NCBI GenBank assembly: GCA_032622095.1
Contig: CP136064.1
Location: 214,660,205 to 214,724,204, forward strand
Direction: 5' to 3'
DNA: 64,000 nt
Source of the DNA: Siphonodentalium dalli
Lineage: Eukaryota > Mollusca > Scaphopoda > Gadilida > Siphonodentaliidae
This document shows, one piece after another, positions 22,411 to 35,546 of the stretch. Made by a program: the position numbers and the translations under genes. Below the pieces are notes generated by a model that was given only the letters and a program-made list of their open reading frames with translations, did not search any database and was not told the DNA's origin. Positions within the stretch are counted from its first letter, which is position 1. Every line of letters begins with the position of its first letter.

Positions 22411-23790
22411 ACATATTACTCAGATTGGTGATGTCATAAAATGATATTACTGGGTTTAAGGGCAAATTGAAGCGATATTAACAAAGTTCTATAACAGACC
22501 GTTCTTGACAAACATGTCATATCTAATTAATAAGGTGTAATTGCACCGCATTAGCTCGGGTGTACATAATTATGCCGCATTGCGGTGTAGGTTTAGCTGA
22601 ATACATTTTTGGTATTTGATTGACATGGAAAGTTTCAAGTTGTTCTAGACCGCCGGCGGGGTATCTCGAAACCGCTCTACTAGATTCGCTCCGTTGTTTA
22701 TTGTTCATGAATTCAACAATAAGTATGACGTTTTCAGGTTGTGCATCTATGTTGATACGACTAGCAAAACCAAATTGGCAACCACTACCGAGGTTGGCCA
22801 AGCTCTCATGGCAGGTCGAGTTTCATCATACTGGAATATCGTATCACTGACGATTTGACCGTTTTAATTGATTTACTTTTGTATGAATCAAGTTGACTGC
22901 GCTTGTCTGACCATGGACGTAAATGAGATGGATAGGAAACTCTCGCAGAGTAACGCGATATATCGCGGATTCTTTTGTTTCCCAATTAACGAGCGCCTGA
23001 CTGCGAGATCGCATGTTGCTATAACCACTGCGTAAACAAAATGGCGTCTTTTACTTTCGTTTTGTGTCGGAACAGTGTCGATAGAACACAATATTTCCTT
23101 TCTGACGCTAGCTTCTTTTATTTACCCGCTAATAATAAATGCTTGAATTAATTTTACATTGAATACATTTTGTTTATTGTTTATAGTGGCCTAATAAAAG
23201 TGGGAAAGCACCCAATGTGCATTAAAAATAAAGCTTTGAAATTGAAGCACCATACTCATAGAATGAGCATTGTTGTCATTTCCGCCGAATTATTTCTTGA
23301 CTAAAAGAGCAACTATTAATGACATATCAAGGTGGTGAATGATCAATTAGCAAAACGTAATGGTGTTTATATAACTAGGCTTGAAGGAAGCAGGAAGTTT
23401 AATCTGCCCCAAAGCAATGAGAATTGAATATGATTACACTTCAGTTAGTACAATGTTGACACATCGCGGAGAGGGCTAATCATCGCTAATTTGACGTGTT
23501 TTAATCCACAACGAAGCCAATGACAATATTGTTTTATCTTGCGTGTGACCTCAGTGTTCATAGTGCAACTACAGCATGACATATCCACACTTACTAGTAG
23601 CTATCATTAAGTGTCTTCTTTTTAAACAAAGAGTTATACAAACAACTTTAGAAGTATTTATGTAAATGCAAAATATTAAACAAAAAGCGCCACCTCATAG
23701 AAATAAAAACTAATGCATATTCACATATTATAAATAAAGCTTATAGTAATCAGATTGGGTATTGTGAATAATTTTTGAGTATTAAAAAGC
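22411..23790. other. No gene seen
   Basis: AT-rich intergenic sequence. Minus-strand frames at 22523-22801 and 22888-23091 show no recognisable motif or compositional support. Confidence 0.5.
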
Positions 23791-23840
23791 CTATAAAATG
23801 GAGATAATCCCACCGACTTTCACTAGAGGAAATCGCCCGA

Positions 23841-24400
23841 TTGCCTGTTGCACCTGCTCCATATAAACACCAACGGATTACACACAGGCGCCGGCTCCCT
23901 ACCGGGAATGGACCGGATAATACCAGATCAACACGGAAACTTCGACAAAAGATAAAGAAGAAGAAAAAGAAATCACCATCAAGAAAAAAAAGAGATGCTG
24001 AGAGACTAGCCGCATGGAAAGAGAAGAAGGCGACGGACATTACACCAGCCAGCTCCTCCCATGCAGTCGAAATCCCGGCCCAGTCTGTCCAGGAGATGGA
24101 ATCACCACCACCATCGCCTCCACGGCCAGACATGGACTTCATTCCGAAGACTCCGGAATACATTGAGCCGGAGCCTTCAACTGCCAATCCTACAACACCG
24201 GCCACCGAACGAACAACAGATGCCACCAGCCTATGGATTGAAAACCACAGAAAAAAACTGCTAAATTAGTCGCCAGCGCAGAAGCAGAAGGGAAGAAAGC
24301 AGAAGAGACTAGAATGAGAGCAATGTCAGCCTTTGATAAATTATATCCACCGAAAAGTAAAAACAAGAAAAGAAAAAAAATAAAAGCAACCAGCAAAAGC
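23841..24400 (+). pseudogene. LINE-A ORF1 (basic, Pro-rich)
   Basis: An open frame to 24269 without an ATG start holds a lysine block (about residues 33-63), then a proline-rich, acidic tail. The coding sequence continues in another frame through about 24400, ending KKRKKIKATSKS, so a frameshift lies near 24260. The arrangement before an APE/RT ORF2 is that of LINE ORF1 in the Jockey/CR1 group. The 5' end of the element is not defined. Confidence 0.6.
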
Positions 24401-24559
24401 TAAACATCCCAACCTCACTTTGCCTCCGGTCAGCCTCCGCGTCTGAACAACATCAACAGCCTCAACAATCGATTTTCATCGAACATATCAAGAAAGGGTG
24501 AAGGGAATTGCACAATGCGTTCCGACCACCCTACCCGGCCTGCGGCCGGAAACTACACA

Positions 24560-26556
24560 ACAACACACAGGCGCCAAATCTTACAAGAATACATAACCGA
24601 CCATCAACCAGATATAATCGACATTAATGAGACCTTGACGACAATAGCCGGATCAACTTCACTAATTACAAAATCGCACGCCGGGACCGGAACACCCACG
24701 GGGGAGGTGTTGCATTACTCATACATAAGACCTGAAACACGCCATGCTGAACACAGAAGGCATATACGAAGAGACCCTGGCAGTTGATATAACCATACGT
24801 GGTATCAAGACTGCCATTGTAGCTACATACAACCCACCATCCACAGAACTCAACAGATCCTCCTTCAACCGCTTCACATCTATACATCGACAATGCATTT
24901 TCATCGGAGATTACAACGCGAAACACACCATCTACGGCTGCAACCTGACCAACACTAACGGCGACCGAATGTTCGACATCATCGAAGACTTAGATCTAAT
25001 CATACTGAACCACGAAGACGAACCAACACATTGCCACGCTCCAATCAACACATGGGACATCCTCGACCTAGCCATCGCCACCCCGTCCATCATCACAAAA
25101 GGATTCCAGTGCCAAGTAGGAGACGACATCTCCAGCGACCATCTACCCCTCCAAATCAAGATCAGCAACGCCAGCGTAGATCGCCACCAGAAAACTATGC
25201 GCTGCAACCTCAAAAAAGCCAACTGGGACCTCTTCCGACAACACATTACCGACAACATAGACACCCCATCCATCACGACAACAACCAACATCGACGCTAC
25301 ATGACAGCAGCTCTCAAAGACCATAGACTCCGCCCTAGACATAGCATGCCCGAAACAACAAGTCAACACCACAGCATGGCGAGTCTCCCCGGAAACCCTC
25401 AACATGGTCCGACTAAAACGAAAACTACGAAGACTACAGCAGAAAAATCCGGAGGCCCCCACTACAAACATCTCTACAACTCAATGAACAAACAAGTCAA
25501 AGCAGCAGTAAAAAAAAGAAAATCTTAATCCTGGCAACGAGCGACAACAGAACTCGGCAACATGACAATGAACAAAAACTTCTGGAAAACATTCAAAACC
25601 CTAACCGGCACCGGAACAACCAACAACAAAACGGAAAACCCCCTAAAAAAAACCAGACGGAAACCTTACCTCAGGAGACAACGAAAAAGCAGAGACCTTC
25701 GCAGAAAATCTAAAAAGGATCCACAACACCCACCAAGGTACAGCATACGACGACAACTTCAAAACGACCGTTGAAAACCATATCAAAGACAATCCAGACC
25801 TCTTCCAACCACTAAACAACACCGACCTGGATGAAGTCTTTCCCATTTCATCCCCATCACACACGAAGAGATAATATCCAATCTAAAGAAGGGAAAAAAC
25901 AATTCAGCTCCAGGCAACGACAGCATCACATACTCAATACTTCGACAAGCTCCACCAGCTTTCTTCGTCAGACTACTGTTACTCTTCAACGCATGTCTAA
26001 TCATTGGATACTTCCCAACAGCATGGAAAACAGCAGTAGGAGTAATGATCCCAAAGCCAGACAAAGACCGATCCATCCCCAGCAACTACCGACCCACCAG
26101 CCTCCACCAATGTACGGGAAAACTCTTCGAGAGAATAATCAGCAGCAGACTCCGAGACCACCTAGATTCCTCCAACTGTTTCAACCCATGGCAGCGCGGA
26201 TACCGACAAGGAAAAGAGGGCATAGAACACATCATCAGAATAGCAGAAGACGTCCGACTATCCCTAGGAAAAAACTGGACAACAGCCGCCGTCTTCCTAG
26301 ACGTAGAAAAAGCCTTTGACTCAGTATGGCACGACGGCCTCCGATATAAGATCAGCCACCTCAACCTTGCAAGAAAATACACACGCCTCATCTCTTCATT
26401 CATAACAGACCGTCCACTCAGCGTCTGCATCAACAACGAAACATCAAACCCAGTCCATCTACGCGCCGGAACACCACAATGATCAGTACTAAGCCCATTC
26501 CTCTTCTTAATCTACGCCAACGACCTACCCATAGACAAGAGAAACAACTGTAGCGA
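24560..26556 (+). pseudogene. LINE-A ORF2: endonuclease-reverse transcriptase, broken and 3'-truncated
   Basis: The endonuclease portion reads RRQILQEYI, INET, GDYNAKHT, WDILDLAIAT and SDHLP through 24570-25160, with a frameshift near 24720 and a TGA at 25302-25304. The RT portion reads NYRPTSLHQC, QRGYRQGKEG and FLDVEKAFDSVWH at about 26080-26340. It has a TGA at 26480-26482 exactly where the Gly of GTPQGS should be, then YANDL. The sequence stops at 26556, before the catalytic ADD box. Upstream, 24400-24540 contains sequence also found in the 3' UTR of LINE-B, which suggests a rearranged copy. Confidence 0.8.
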
Positions 26557-29500
26557 TTGCCGGTCATCATTATTTCCTATTTTCGTTGTACTAAATATTT
26601 CTATCATAACAGTCTGTAATTCATCTCAAAGTAATTTTTTTCTGTCGATAAGTTTCCGGCGGAAGGCCGGGCAGGATGTTCGGACTGCAATGTGCAAGTC
26701 CCTTCACCCTTTCTTTAATTATTCGATGAAAATCGATTGTTGAGGCTGTTGTATTTGGAGGCAAAGCTGTGGAAGCGTGGTGGAGGAGTCGAGGCTGTTG
26801 GGATGTGAGGCTTGGGTTTAGGCTGGATGTCTGGTGGGTGTGGCTGTTAGTTGGCTGGCTTTAAGGCCGATGCGTCTTGGATGCTTGGTTGGTGGTGTGG
26901 CTGGCGAAGTGCTGGAGTAGTTGGGGGCTGTATTGGCGTTGGCTGGTGAGGTTATTGGCTGGCTGGTGATTTGGCTGTTGGTTGGCTTGGTTGACGGTTG
27001 CATGGGATCTAGATGGGTATGTCGGTGTTGTCGATTTCTAGGATGGACTTGGTATTTTTGGTGGAGAACAGCTGGTTTCGCAGATGGAGTTCTTGCATGA
27101 GTGGGCTGTTGTCTATTCTGACGAGGGTCTGGTTTCTGAGGTCGGTTAGTCGTTGTTTCATCGTAGGTATGTCTGCTGCGTCGTGAAGGGATTGGTTTGG
27201 TGTGAAGAATGGCTGATGCAGGGCGATGCGGAGAGCTTTCTGCAGGATATCGATTGAGCTGTTGGAGGCTGCTGTGATTATGGGTGCGCCATACTCCATT
27301 ACTGGGCGGACGTATAGTTTGAAGAGGTTGATGATGGTCTGGCTGTTGGTTCCCCATTCGGTACCTCTGAGACAACTTAGCAGGATTGTTCTTTTTCTAG
27401 CTTTGTCGGCGACTTTTTCGATGTGCGCGGCGAAGGTCATTCGTTGGTCAAGGGTGATTCCTAGTAGGATGGCTTGGTTGGATGGTTGGACGGTCTCGTT
27501 GTCTATCTTGATGTTGATAGTCTGTGTTGTTTTTCTCTGGTGGAATATGATGAGTTGGGTTTTCTTGGCATTGAGTTTTATTCTCCATCTAGAGCACCAT
27601 GTTGATAAGTCGTCGAGGGTCTTTTGTAATCGTTTTTGTAGGATCCTGGGGTTTTTGTGTGTAGTCCAGAGTCCTAGGTCGTCGGCGAATTGTAAGATTT
27701 CTATGTTGTTTCTTGGGTTGGTGGGTATGCCATTGGCGTATATCAGGAAGAGGAGTGGGCTGAGTACCTATCCTTGTGGGGTTCCGGCGCGTAGGAATAC
27801 TGGGCTGGATGTGTCGTTGTCGATGAGGACGCTGAGTTGACGATCTTGTAGGAAAGAGGATACTAGTGTGTATTTGCGGGCGATGTTGAGCTGGCTGAAC
27901 TTGTATCTTAGGCCGTCGTGCCATACGGAATCGAAGGCCTTCTCAACGTCGAGGAATACTGCAGCTGCTAACCAGTTTTTGCCAAGGGATAATCTGTGTC
28001 TTCAGCTAGTCGGATGATGTGTTCCATGCCTTCTTTGCCTTGTCGGTAGCCGCGCTGCCACGGGTTGAAGAAGTCGGAGGATTCAAGGTGCTCTCATAGT
28101 CGGCTGCTGATAATTCTTTCGAATAGTTTCCCGGTACATTGGAGGAGGCTGATGGGTCGATAGTAGTTGGGAATGGCGCGGTCTTTGTCTGGCTTGGGTG
28201 TCATGATACCGACGGCGGTTTTCCATGCTGTTGGGAAGTATCCAATGGTCAGACAGGCGTTGAATAGAAGGAGAAGTCTGGCGAAGAAGGCTGGAGGGGC
28301 TTGTCGTAGGATGGAGTATGTGATGCTGTCGTTGCCTGGTGCTGAGTTGCCTTTTCCCTTCTTTAGGTTAGATGCGATTTCGTCTTGTGTGATTGGAGGT
28401 GCTACGGGGAAGACGTCATCGTGGTCGTTGGTGGTACTTGGAAGTGGTTTGAATAGGTCGGGGTTGTCTTTGATGTGGTTTTCTACAGTTGCTTTGAAGG
28501 CGTCGTCGTAGGCTGGGCCTTGGTTGGTGTTGTGGATTATTTGAAGGTTGTCGGCGAAGGCTTCTGCTTTTTCTTTGTCTCCTGAGGTCAGGCTGCCATC
28601 GGTTTTTTTTTAGGGGTTTTTCTGTGCTGTTGTTGTTTTTGCCTGTGCCGGTAAGAGATTTGAATGTGCTCCAGAAGTTTCTGTTCATTCGTTTATCGCC
28701 GAGTTCGGTTGTCGCCCGCTGCCAGGATGCTTTTTTTTCTTTTTTGACTGCCGCTTTGACTTGTCTGTTCATGTTGTTGTAAAGTTTTCGGTAGTACATG
28801 TCGTTTGGGTTTTTCTGCTGGAGTCTTCTTAGCTTGCGTTTAAGTCGGATCATTTTCAGAGTTTCGGGTGAGACGCGCCATGCTGAGGTGTTGACTGGTT
28901 GTTTCGGGCATGCTGTGTCTAGGGCTGATTCGAGTGTTTGGGATAGGTGCTGGCATGTCGCGTCTATGTCGCTGGTTGATGCGATTGGCGAGTTGTCTAT
29001 GCTGTTTGTGATTTGCTGTCGGAAACTGTCCCAGTCGGCTTTATTTAGGTTGCGCAGAGGGTTTTTGGGTGGCGGTCGGTTGATGCATTGCTGGATCTTA
29101 TGTGTACGGGTAGGTGGTCGCTGGAGACGTCGTCGCCAATATAGCACATGATTCCTTTAGTTGCGATGGATGGAGTGGCGATGGCTAGGTCTAGGATGTC
29201 CCATTTGTTGGTCGGCACGTGTTGATGTGTTGGTGCGTCTATGTTGTTTAGTATGAGTAGATCAAGATGTTCGATGATGTTGAACATCCGGTCACCGTTT
29301 CTGTTGGAAGCTTTACAGCCGTAGTAGGTGTGCTTCGCGTTGTAGTCTCCGATGAAGATGCAGTGGCGGTGGGATGATGTGAAGTGTTTGAAGGAGACAT
29401 TGCTGAGGTCTGTGTTTGGCGGGTTGTATGTGGCGAAGTTGGCAGTCTTGGCATTGCGAATGGTGACTTCTACTGCAATGGTTTCTTCGTCTAGGTCGTC

Positions 29501-29960
29501 GGTGTTGAGTATGGCTTGATTCAGGTCTTTATGGATGAGGAGAGCGACCCCACCACCGTGGGTGTTTCCGTCACGGCGGGCGATCTTGTAGTTGGTGAAG
29601 CTAACCCTGCTATTGTCGTTGAGTTTGGTCTCGTTGATGGCGATAACGTCTGGTTGTTGGTCACTGATGTACTCTTGAAGAATTTGGCGTCTTGCTGATA
29701 GTCCGTTTATGTTAATGTGGAGTAGGTGGAAAGAGGGTTTTTGTGTGTGTTGTGATGTGTCTGGCAAGTTGTGTGTGGGGCGTGTTGTTGTAGTCTGTTT
29801 GGTCGTGTCAGTCATTGTAGGTGTTACAATCGGCTTGTGTGTTGGGCGTGTCTGTGGTGGCTGTGTTGTTTTAACGTCTGTATGTGAGAGAGAGAGAGAT
29901 TCTTTATTGCTTCCTTGGAGGAGAGATATTTTGTACAATTATATACATACATGTCGATAT
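26557..29960 (-). mobile_element. LINE-B, same family as LINE-A, opposite orientation
   Basis: A nearly complete ORF2 (27009-29938, frameshifted) plus a 3' UTR (26557-26830). The 3' UTR contains CAACAATCGATTTTCATCGA and AAAGGGTGAAGGGA, both also found at 24460-24510 in LINE-A. The two elements meet tail to tail at 26556/26557. Confidence 0.75.
27009..29938 (-). pseudogene. LINE-B ORF2: endonuclease-reverse transcriptase, broken
   Basis: The endonuclease (29045-29938) is intact across HLLHININGL, INETKL, GDYNAKHTYYGC, WDILDLAIAT and SDHLPV, which are the APE catalytic motifs. A frameshift near 29050 leads into 28416-29147 (basic linker). The RT follows with GYFPTAWKTAVG and YRPISLLQ (about 28150-28230), a frameshift near 27990, FLDVEKAFDSVWHDGL, GTPQG with a TAG in place of the next Ser, and the catalytic QFADD near 27690. 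The C-terminal region 27009-27440 (thumb and connection) is open and ends DNTDIPI-stop. The clade is probably Jockey-like. Not functional. Confidence 0.85.
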
Positions 29961-30337
29961 AAATACAACGGTGAAGTGTGAACATAATTAATATAGTAAT
30001 TACATAAACGTAAACGTGCATGCGTAATGTCAGGCTCACTTTGGTACGGGCGCGTTGCGTCTTATCTGTCAAACTTTTATCGGCGTGAGAAAAGCAAAAT
30101 GCATTACAATTATAGCAATATATATAATGTGCATCCGAATGTTTGAGCCCATACAGACAATAGTATAGCATTTCACATATCTACACTGTCCCGATACTTG
30201 ACAACATTACATATATCGTTATCTGATATATATAATGCACAAATTGATCATCAACCATATTTTGTTTTCTTCTCTTCTGCATTTAAGCTACGTCACATGC
30301 GTGTGGGCTGTAATTTTCTTAATTAATCTGAGAACAA
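29961..30337. other. Spacer between LINE-B and LINE-C
   Basis: AT-rich sequence that probably contains the 3' UTR of LINE-C near 30180-30337. A (GA)n run lies at 29885-29901 just inside LINE-B. No gene recognised. Confidence 0.45.
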
Positions 30338-33300
30338 TCATTTTGCCCTAATTAGGGAACACATTACAAATAAAAAAGATGCAGACATATCAATAACAGA
30401 GTCCCGATAGTGTCCAACTGCGTCCAAGAGTGATGGGTGATCACTTCCCAAGATTAGAGACAACAAGTCCTCCTTCTCTAGACCGAACATGTACAAATAA
30501 ACTTGAATACCGCAGTAGTCGATGACTCGTTCCCAGAAACTATTTCGCAGTGACAGGATCGGGAATGAAGAGCAAGTGAACATAATGTGCTCAAGTTCGT
30601 TATCGTATATACACAAGCACTGACGACAGGTTAGATTATTTGGGTACGTTGTCTTGTTAAGAAGAATTGCAAGGTTCTTGTATTTTGATGATAAGGTAGG
30701 TTGTGGGCGCAAACGCTTCCAAACGTACCAGCCGGAGAGTGGGTTGGGAACAACCTTCCAGAACACACTCAGGTCAGAATCGTTTGAAACTGACGTGCGC
30801 CACGATGAAATATAAAACAGTTTTACTGTCTCCCTCACGATACGTTTCCATGTAGTTTGGTTTGGAAATACACCAAGGTCTAAAAGATTATCCAAGAAAT
30901 AATCAAGGCGATAGGCTCTTAATATAGGCAGTATCTCCTTGACGAATCCAGATGCCGGTCTGTTGTACAAGCGCTGCAAATGTGCTTTGGCCAGGAAATT
31001 TTCAGTGGATCCTGTTTGTGTGATGAAAGGTTTATAAGAATACCAAGGAAGCCCAGTTTACGAATGTGTATTTCCATCTCCATTGGTAGGATACCCAAAA
31101 GTCCGAGAGAAAGTTTTGTACTGGCGCGTTTAGGCAGACTCTGAGCAGATTTAACACATGTACGTAATGAACGTTCAACGATTGTTATAGCAGTTGTTTG
31201 TTGTAATGACATCACCGCACAACCGTACAGTGCTTTCGGTTGGACGACAGTGTTGATTATGTTGCACGTTGTAATTGGCGAAGCATGGCGTAGTAATCGG
31301 TTACCAGCGATGGCGAAGAAAGTTTTTCTCATTGTTGACGAAATATGTGAACTGTAAGACACATCAGACACGAACTTCCCTTGTACCAAGCCAAGGTTTG
31401 CACATTCGGTATCCTCTGTTAATGAATCGGAACCCAGCATCCAGATACGTCGATTACGATTATGTGCGGCCTTTGACTCATTAAAGACGACAGTCTTACT
31501 TTTTGAGCACGAGAAACTGAATCTCCAGTTGATACTGTACTTGTAGCATGTGTCTATCAGATTGTCCAGACCGTGTTTAGTTAGCGACATAATGGTGATG
31601 TCGTCTGCTGTAGTTTGGGGAAACACATGAAATTGAACCAACATGTAGGCCAAACGGAGAATTTATCAAGTCTATTAGTATATCGTTTATGTACACCAGG
31701 TAGCACAGTGGTGAGAGGACACCCCCTTGCCTTGTCCCTTGGACGATGCTGAACTTATCAGAGAATCTGTTGTTAGAGAACACCATGCTGTTCACATCCG
31801 TATGGATGTTGCCGAGAAGTCTGATGAATTTGCTGGAAAAGCCCAGACGTATAAATTTAAACAGAAGGCCTTCGTACCACACTCTATTGAAGGCCTTTTT
31901 AGAATCCAGGAATGCTACAAACACTTTTGATCCATTATATTTTGCGTGTGATATAGCTTCATGTAAGACAAATGACGTGATGTTGCAATCAAAACCTTTT
32001 TGGAATCCATATTGTAATTGATCCGGGAAGTTAGAAAGTTCCCTTGCGCTGAGGATTCTTTGCAGTAGAATTTTTTCAAACAGTTTATAGATCACATGTA
32101 GGAGGGTTATGGCCCTGTAGCTGTCGGGAGACGTAGCAGGCTTAGGCTGTCCTTTATACAGAGGAATAATAACACCAAGTTTCATACCCGGTGGGATCCA
32201 TTCTAGATCCAGTATGGCGTTGAATAAAATCAGAATACATTCCTTCAGTTTATCGGTGTGATTGATAATATGTTCACTTGTGACACAGTCATAACCAGGC
32301 GCTTTGATTGGTTTCAATGTTTTTTATCGCACACTCAATTTCATGAATAGATATTTGGGGACACTGTGAGCACATCTGGCTTTCTTGCCTGCGCATGTAT
32401 TCTCTAACCTCAGCAGTAACATTACTTTCAAACGTTGGATTGTGGTGCGTTTCTGGATAGTAGAGTTCAGCAAAGTACGAAGAGCAACCGGTGTTGATTT
32501 CAGCGGGATCACGAGTGGGTACTCCACCGAATTCCATTACTGATCCGACCGTATGCGTGTGAGACTTCGTTTTAAGTGTGCGCCAGAACATTGTGGGGTT
32601 GTTTAATGCATGGTTCTCCAGTTCGTAGCACTCAGCCTTCATGGAATCACGGACAGCTTCACGGTGTGCTTTCCTGAAGTGACGCTTTGGTTGCATGTAA
32701 TTGACATAATGCGGGGAGCAGGACACTGGTTTACCAGCATATACCCATTGTTTGTGCAGATCGCGCATGTCCGATTTCAGTTTATCGAGGTTTGCATTCC
32801 AGTATGGTTTGAGATGGCGGGAAAAGCGCTTTCTGGGGACTGATAAATCTGATGCCGAGATCAGCGCGCTGCCATACAAAACTACGGCGATCTGTGAGCG
32901 ACTGTGTTATTGGAGCTGGGTCCATAAATTTAATTGAGCATGAAACCGGAAGGTGGTTGGAAGTATTGAGAGTTTCATCACTAATCACTTCGCAATCAAT
33001 CACCGTATCTATAATGTTCTGCGGTATCAAAATGTGGTCTAGAAGAGAAGGCTTGTTAACCCTATAATATGGAATGTACGAGTAGGCACTTCCCTTACAC
33101 ATGCTTGATGACATAAGAGACGTCAGCTGGCACTTTCCGATGAAATCACTCAATAATGTACTTCTGGTACTGTTACATCTATTAAAGTCAGCATGCGAAT
33201 CCCGCTTTAAGTGTGCATTAAAATCGCCCATCATCAGAACAGGTCAATGTAATGCTTGAATACTTCGTCACCGTGGTTGACGTTTGGTATAAACAGCTGG

Positions 33301-33650
33301 ATAACAGATAAGTGTTCTCTGTCACATATTTTAGTTTGTATGCCAACGAGATTTTCGTTGTCGATTCTTATCTCTACACAGTTACTCAATATATCATTTC
33401 GGATAAAGATCGCAACTCCGTCCTTGACATATGTGCCGCCCCTGGGTGTTTTTATAGTTCTCCCGGGCTTGCTGATGCACATATATTTTGAACTGATGGT
33501 ATTTAAGAAGTCTATCTTGCTGTCACCTAACCAGTGTTCCGATAAACCGACAACATGGAATATCTCATTATCCAGGATAGTTTTTAGATATGAAGCGCTA
33601 CTCGTTATACCAGTAGCGTTCCAGGAAATAAATCAGCAGCGTGAATTTAG
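30338..33650 (-). pseudogene. LINE-C ORF2: endonuclease-reverse transcriptase of a second family, frameshifted
   Basis: Read right to left: the APE endonuclease starts near 33640 (SWNATGI, GLSEHWLG), then KDGVAIFIRND, MMGDFNAHL and SNHLPVS. The RT runs through 31577-32317 with SYRAITLLHVIYKLFEKIL, FLDSKKAFNRVW and GTRQGGVLSPLCYLVYIND, then TADDITIMS at about 31600. The C-terminal part at 30338-30979 has a CRQC...EHIMFTC zinc-finger-like motif and ends at a TAA or TAG. At least five frameshifts separate the parts (for example at 33234, about 32850, 32300, 31600 and 30950). The RT motif wording differs from LINE-A/B, so it belongs to another clade. 5' end truncated or ORF1 absent. Confidence 0.85.
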
Positions 33651-34244
33651 TTACTTATTCCTTATTCCTTATTCCTTATTCAAAAAATTTGGGGAAATGT
33701 GGCAAATGACCATGGCAACGTCTTAAGTAGGGCGAGACAAAACTTCTTGTGAAAATATTTTTCGAAAAAAAGTTCAAAAATGCACGAAATTAGGCAAAGT
33801 CCGAAAATGAACGGAAATTGGCCGAAACAAGTGCGGGGCCATAAATGGCCACCTCGGCCAAAAAATTTGGGTCGAAAAAAAATTGGGTCGAGTCCGAAAA
33901 AGTGGGTCGAATCCCAGTTTTCGCTCTGCTCGGTAGGGAAAATTTCGGAAAATGTGGCAAACTGTCACATATTAAAAAATGGTCACCAGGGCCGAACTTT
34001 TTGGGCCGAATAGAAATTCCCGCTTTGCTCGGTCAGGAAAATTTGGGGAAATGTGGCAAATGACCATGGCATGTATTTAATGCCAAAGGTAGAATTTCTA
34101 GGTTTTTGAAAATTACTCACAATGAATTTAAAAGATGCCAGATGTTTTGATAAGACCATCATCAGTTGCAGTTTGCTGACTATATGCCATGCTAAGCGCA
34201 TGTCATATCATGTTTCGACTCTTATGCTGATATGCATGTGGGTT
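33651..34244. repeat. Diverged short repeats around GGGAAATGTGGCAAATGACC
   Basis: GGAAATGTGGCAAATGACCA occurs at about 33692 and 34044, with a related GGAAAATGTGGCAAACTG near 33948. GGGTCGA..AAAA motifs lie between. ATTCCTT is tandemly repeated at 33654-33680. No gene. Confidence 0.65.
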
Positions 34245-34475
34245 TTTTCAACTTTCCAGACTGTATGGGGCTACTACTGTGGGGCCCATGATAATATAAT
34301 ATGAGATGGACTCAATCATTCACATCAGAGGGATGTAAGAGAGTGTTAGGTATTTGAGCTTAAGCGCAAATAAATTGATAGACACATGTTTATCAATTAC
34401 GCTTAAGCACAAATATTTGCGCTCAAGCCAACTTAAGCGCAAACCAATAATAAATGAGAAAAGGGCCTCCCATAT
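34245..34475. mobile_element. TTAAGC palindromic MITE, inverted copy
   Basis: Reverse-complement match of 16969-17212, ending AGGGCCTCCCATA at about 34462-34474, with four or more CTTAAGCGCAAA motifs. Confidence 0.8.
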
Positions 34476-34596
34476 AATTTTACTTACAGAGTTTTTGGGT
34501 CGAATCCCAGTTTTTGCCAACTTTTTACATTTATTTAAAAAATCTATATTGTGTTATGTTTTCATTTGTATCCGGTTGTCGTTGAATAGATGATTT

Positions 34597-34760
34597 AAAA
34601 CTATTAAAACTGAGCCTTTCCTTGTCAATGTGAATTGATATATCTTTGATGAAAACACTTAGCAAACTGACCTTTTTTAAAACTATTAAAACTGAGCCTT
34701 TCCTTGTCAATGTGAATTGATATATCTTTGATGAAAACACTTAGCAAACTGACCTTTTTT
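34597..34760. repeat. 82-bp direct tandem duplication
   Basis: Copies 34597-34678 and 34679-34760 are identical by eye, starting AAAACTATTAAAACTGAGCC. The identity indicates a recent duplication. Confidence 0.9.
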
Positions 34761-35071
34761 ATTACCCATTGATGTCATCCCTCATTACTAACTGACAATG
34801 AACGCAACACCCCCACTAAGAGTTAAGTTCATACATAGTACATACTAGAAGCATTCTTAATACCTTTTGTCGCATTATTTTGAAGAAAAATGACAACAGG
34901 GAAAAAATAACGAAGTCAGGAAAAATTGTGTTAGCCAGGCTGCTGAACCCCCCCCCCCCCCCTCCCCCCTAGTGTTCGGAAAAAAATGCAGACCCCCTGG
35001 TTTTATTTGTTTTTTTATGCATAGATTATCAAACACTCGATCATATCTTCTACGAGAAAGCACTGCGATTC
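34761..35071. other. No gene seen
   Basis: Contains a C run (about 34949-34962) followed by TCCCCCCTAGTGTTCGGAAA, resembling the C-tract repeats near 21.9 and 22.4 kb. Confidence 0.5.
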
Positions 35072-35546
35072 TATGGAGTCCCGCAGGTGACAATGCGGAG
35101 AAACAAAATATTACAATTCGTGCGCACGAATTGCAATTCATGGGAACGGACTCAGTTTGTGGGAACGGACTCAGTTCATGGGAACGGACCCAGTTCATGC
35201 GCAAGAATTGCAATATGTAATATTTGCATATTTGCATGTAATATTTTGTTTCTCCGCATGTCACCCACGGGGCTTCATATAATTCATCATTTCGATACCG
35301 GTGTTAAATTAAAATTTGTGCGCACGAACTGAGTCCGTTCCCACGAAATGCAATTCGTGCGCACGAACCGAGTCCGTTCCCACGAACTGAGACCGTGGCC
35401 ACGAATTGCAATTCGTGCGCACGAACTGAGGCCGTTCCCACGAACTGAGTCCGTTCCCACGAACCGAGTCTGTTCCCACGAATTGCAATTCGTGCGCACG
35501 AATTGTAAAAAAAAAATTCTCCGCATGTCACCTGCGGGGCTCCATA
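35072..35546. mobile_element. Foldback element packed with short palindromes
   Basis: Ends are inverted: TATGGAGTCCCGCAGGTGAC (35072) against GTCACCTGCGGGGCTCCATA (35527-35546). A further internal end is at 35248-35280. The interior is made of GTGCGCACGAATTGCAATTC palindromes and CGTGGGAACGGACTCAGTT units in both orientations. No coding capacity. Confidence 0.8.

Noticed and set aside
27226-29981. Plus-strand frames of 90-204 codons
   Set aside because: Antisense to LINE-B, whose motifs are all on the minus strand.
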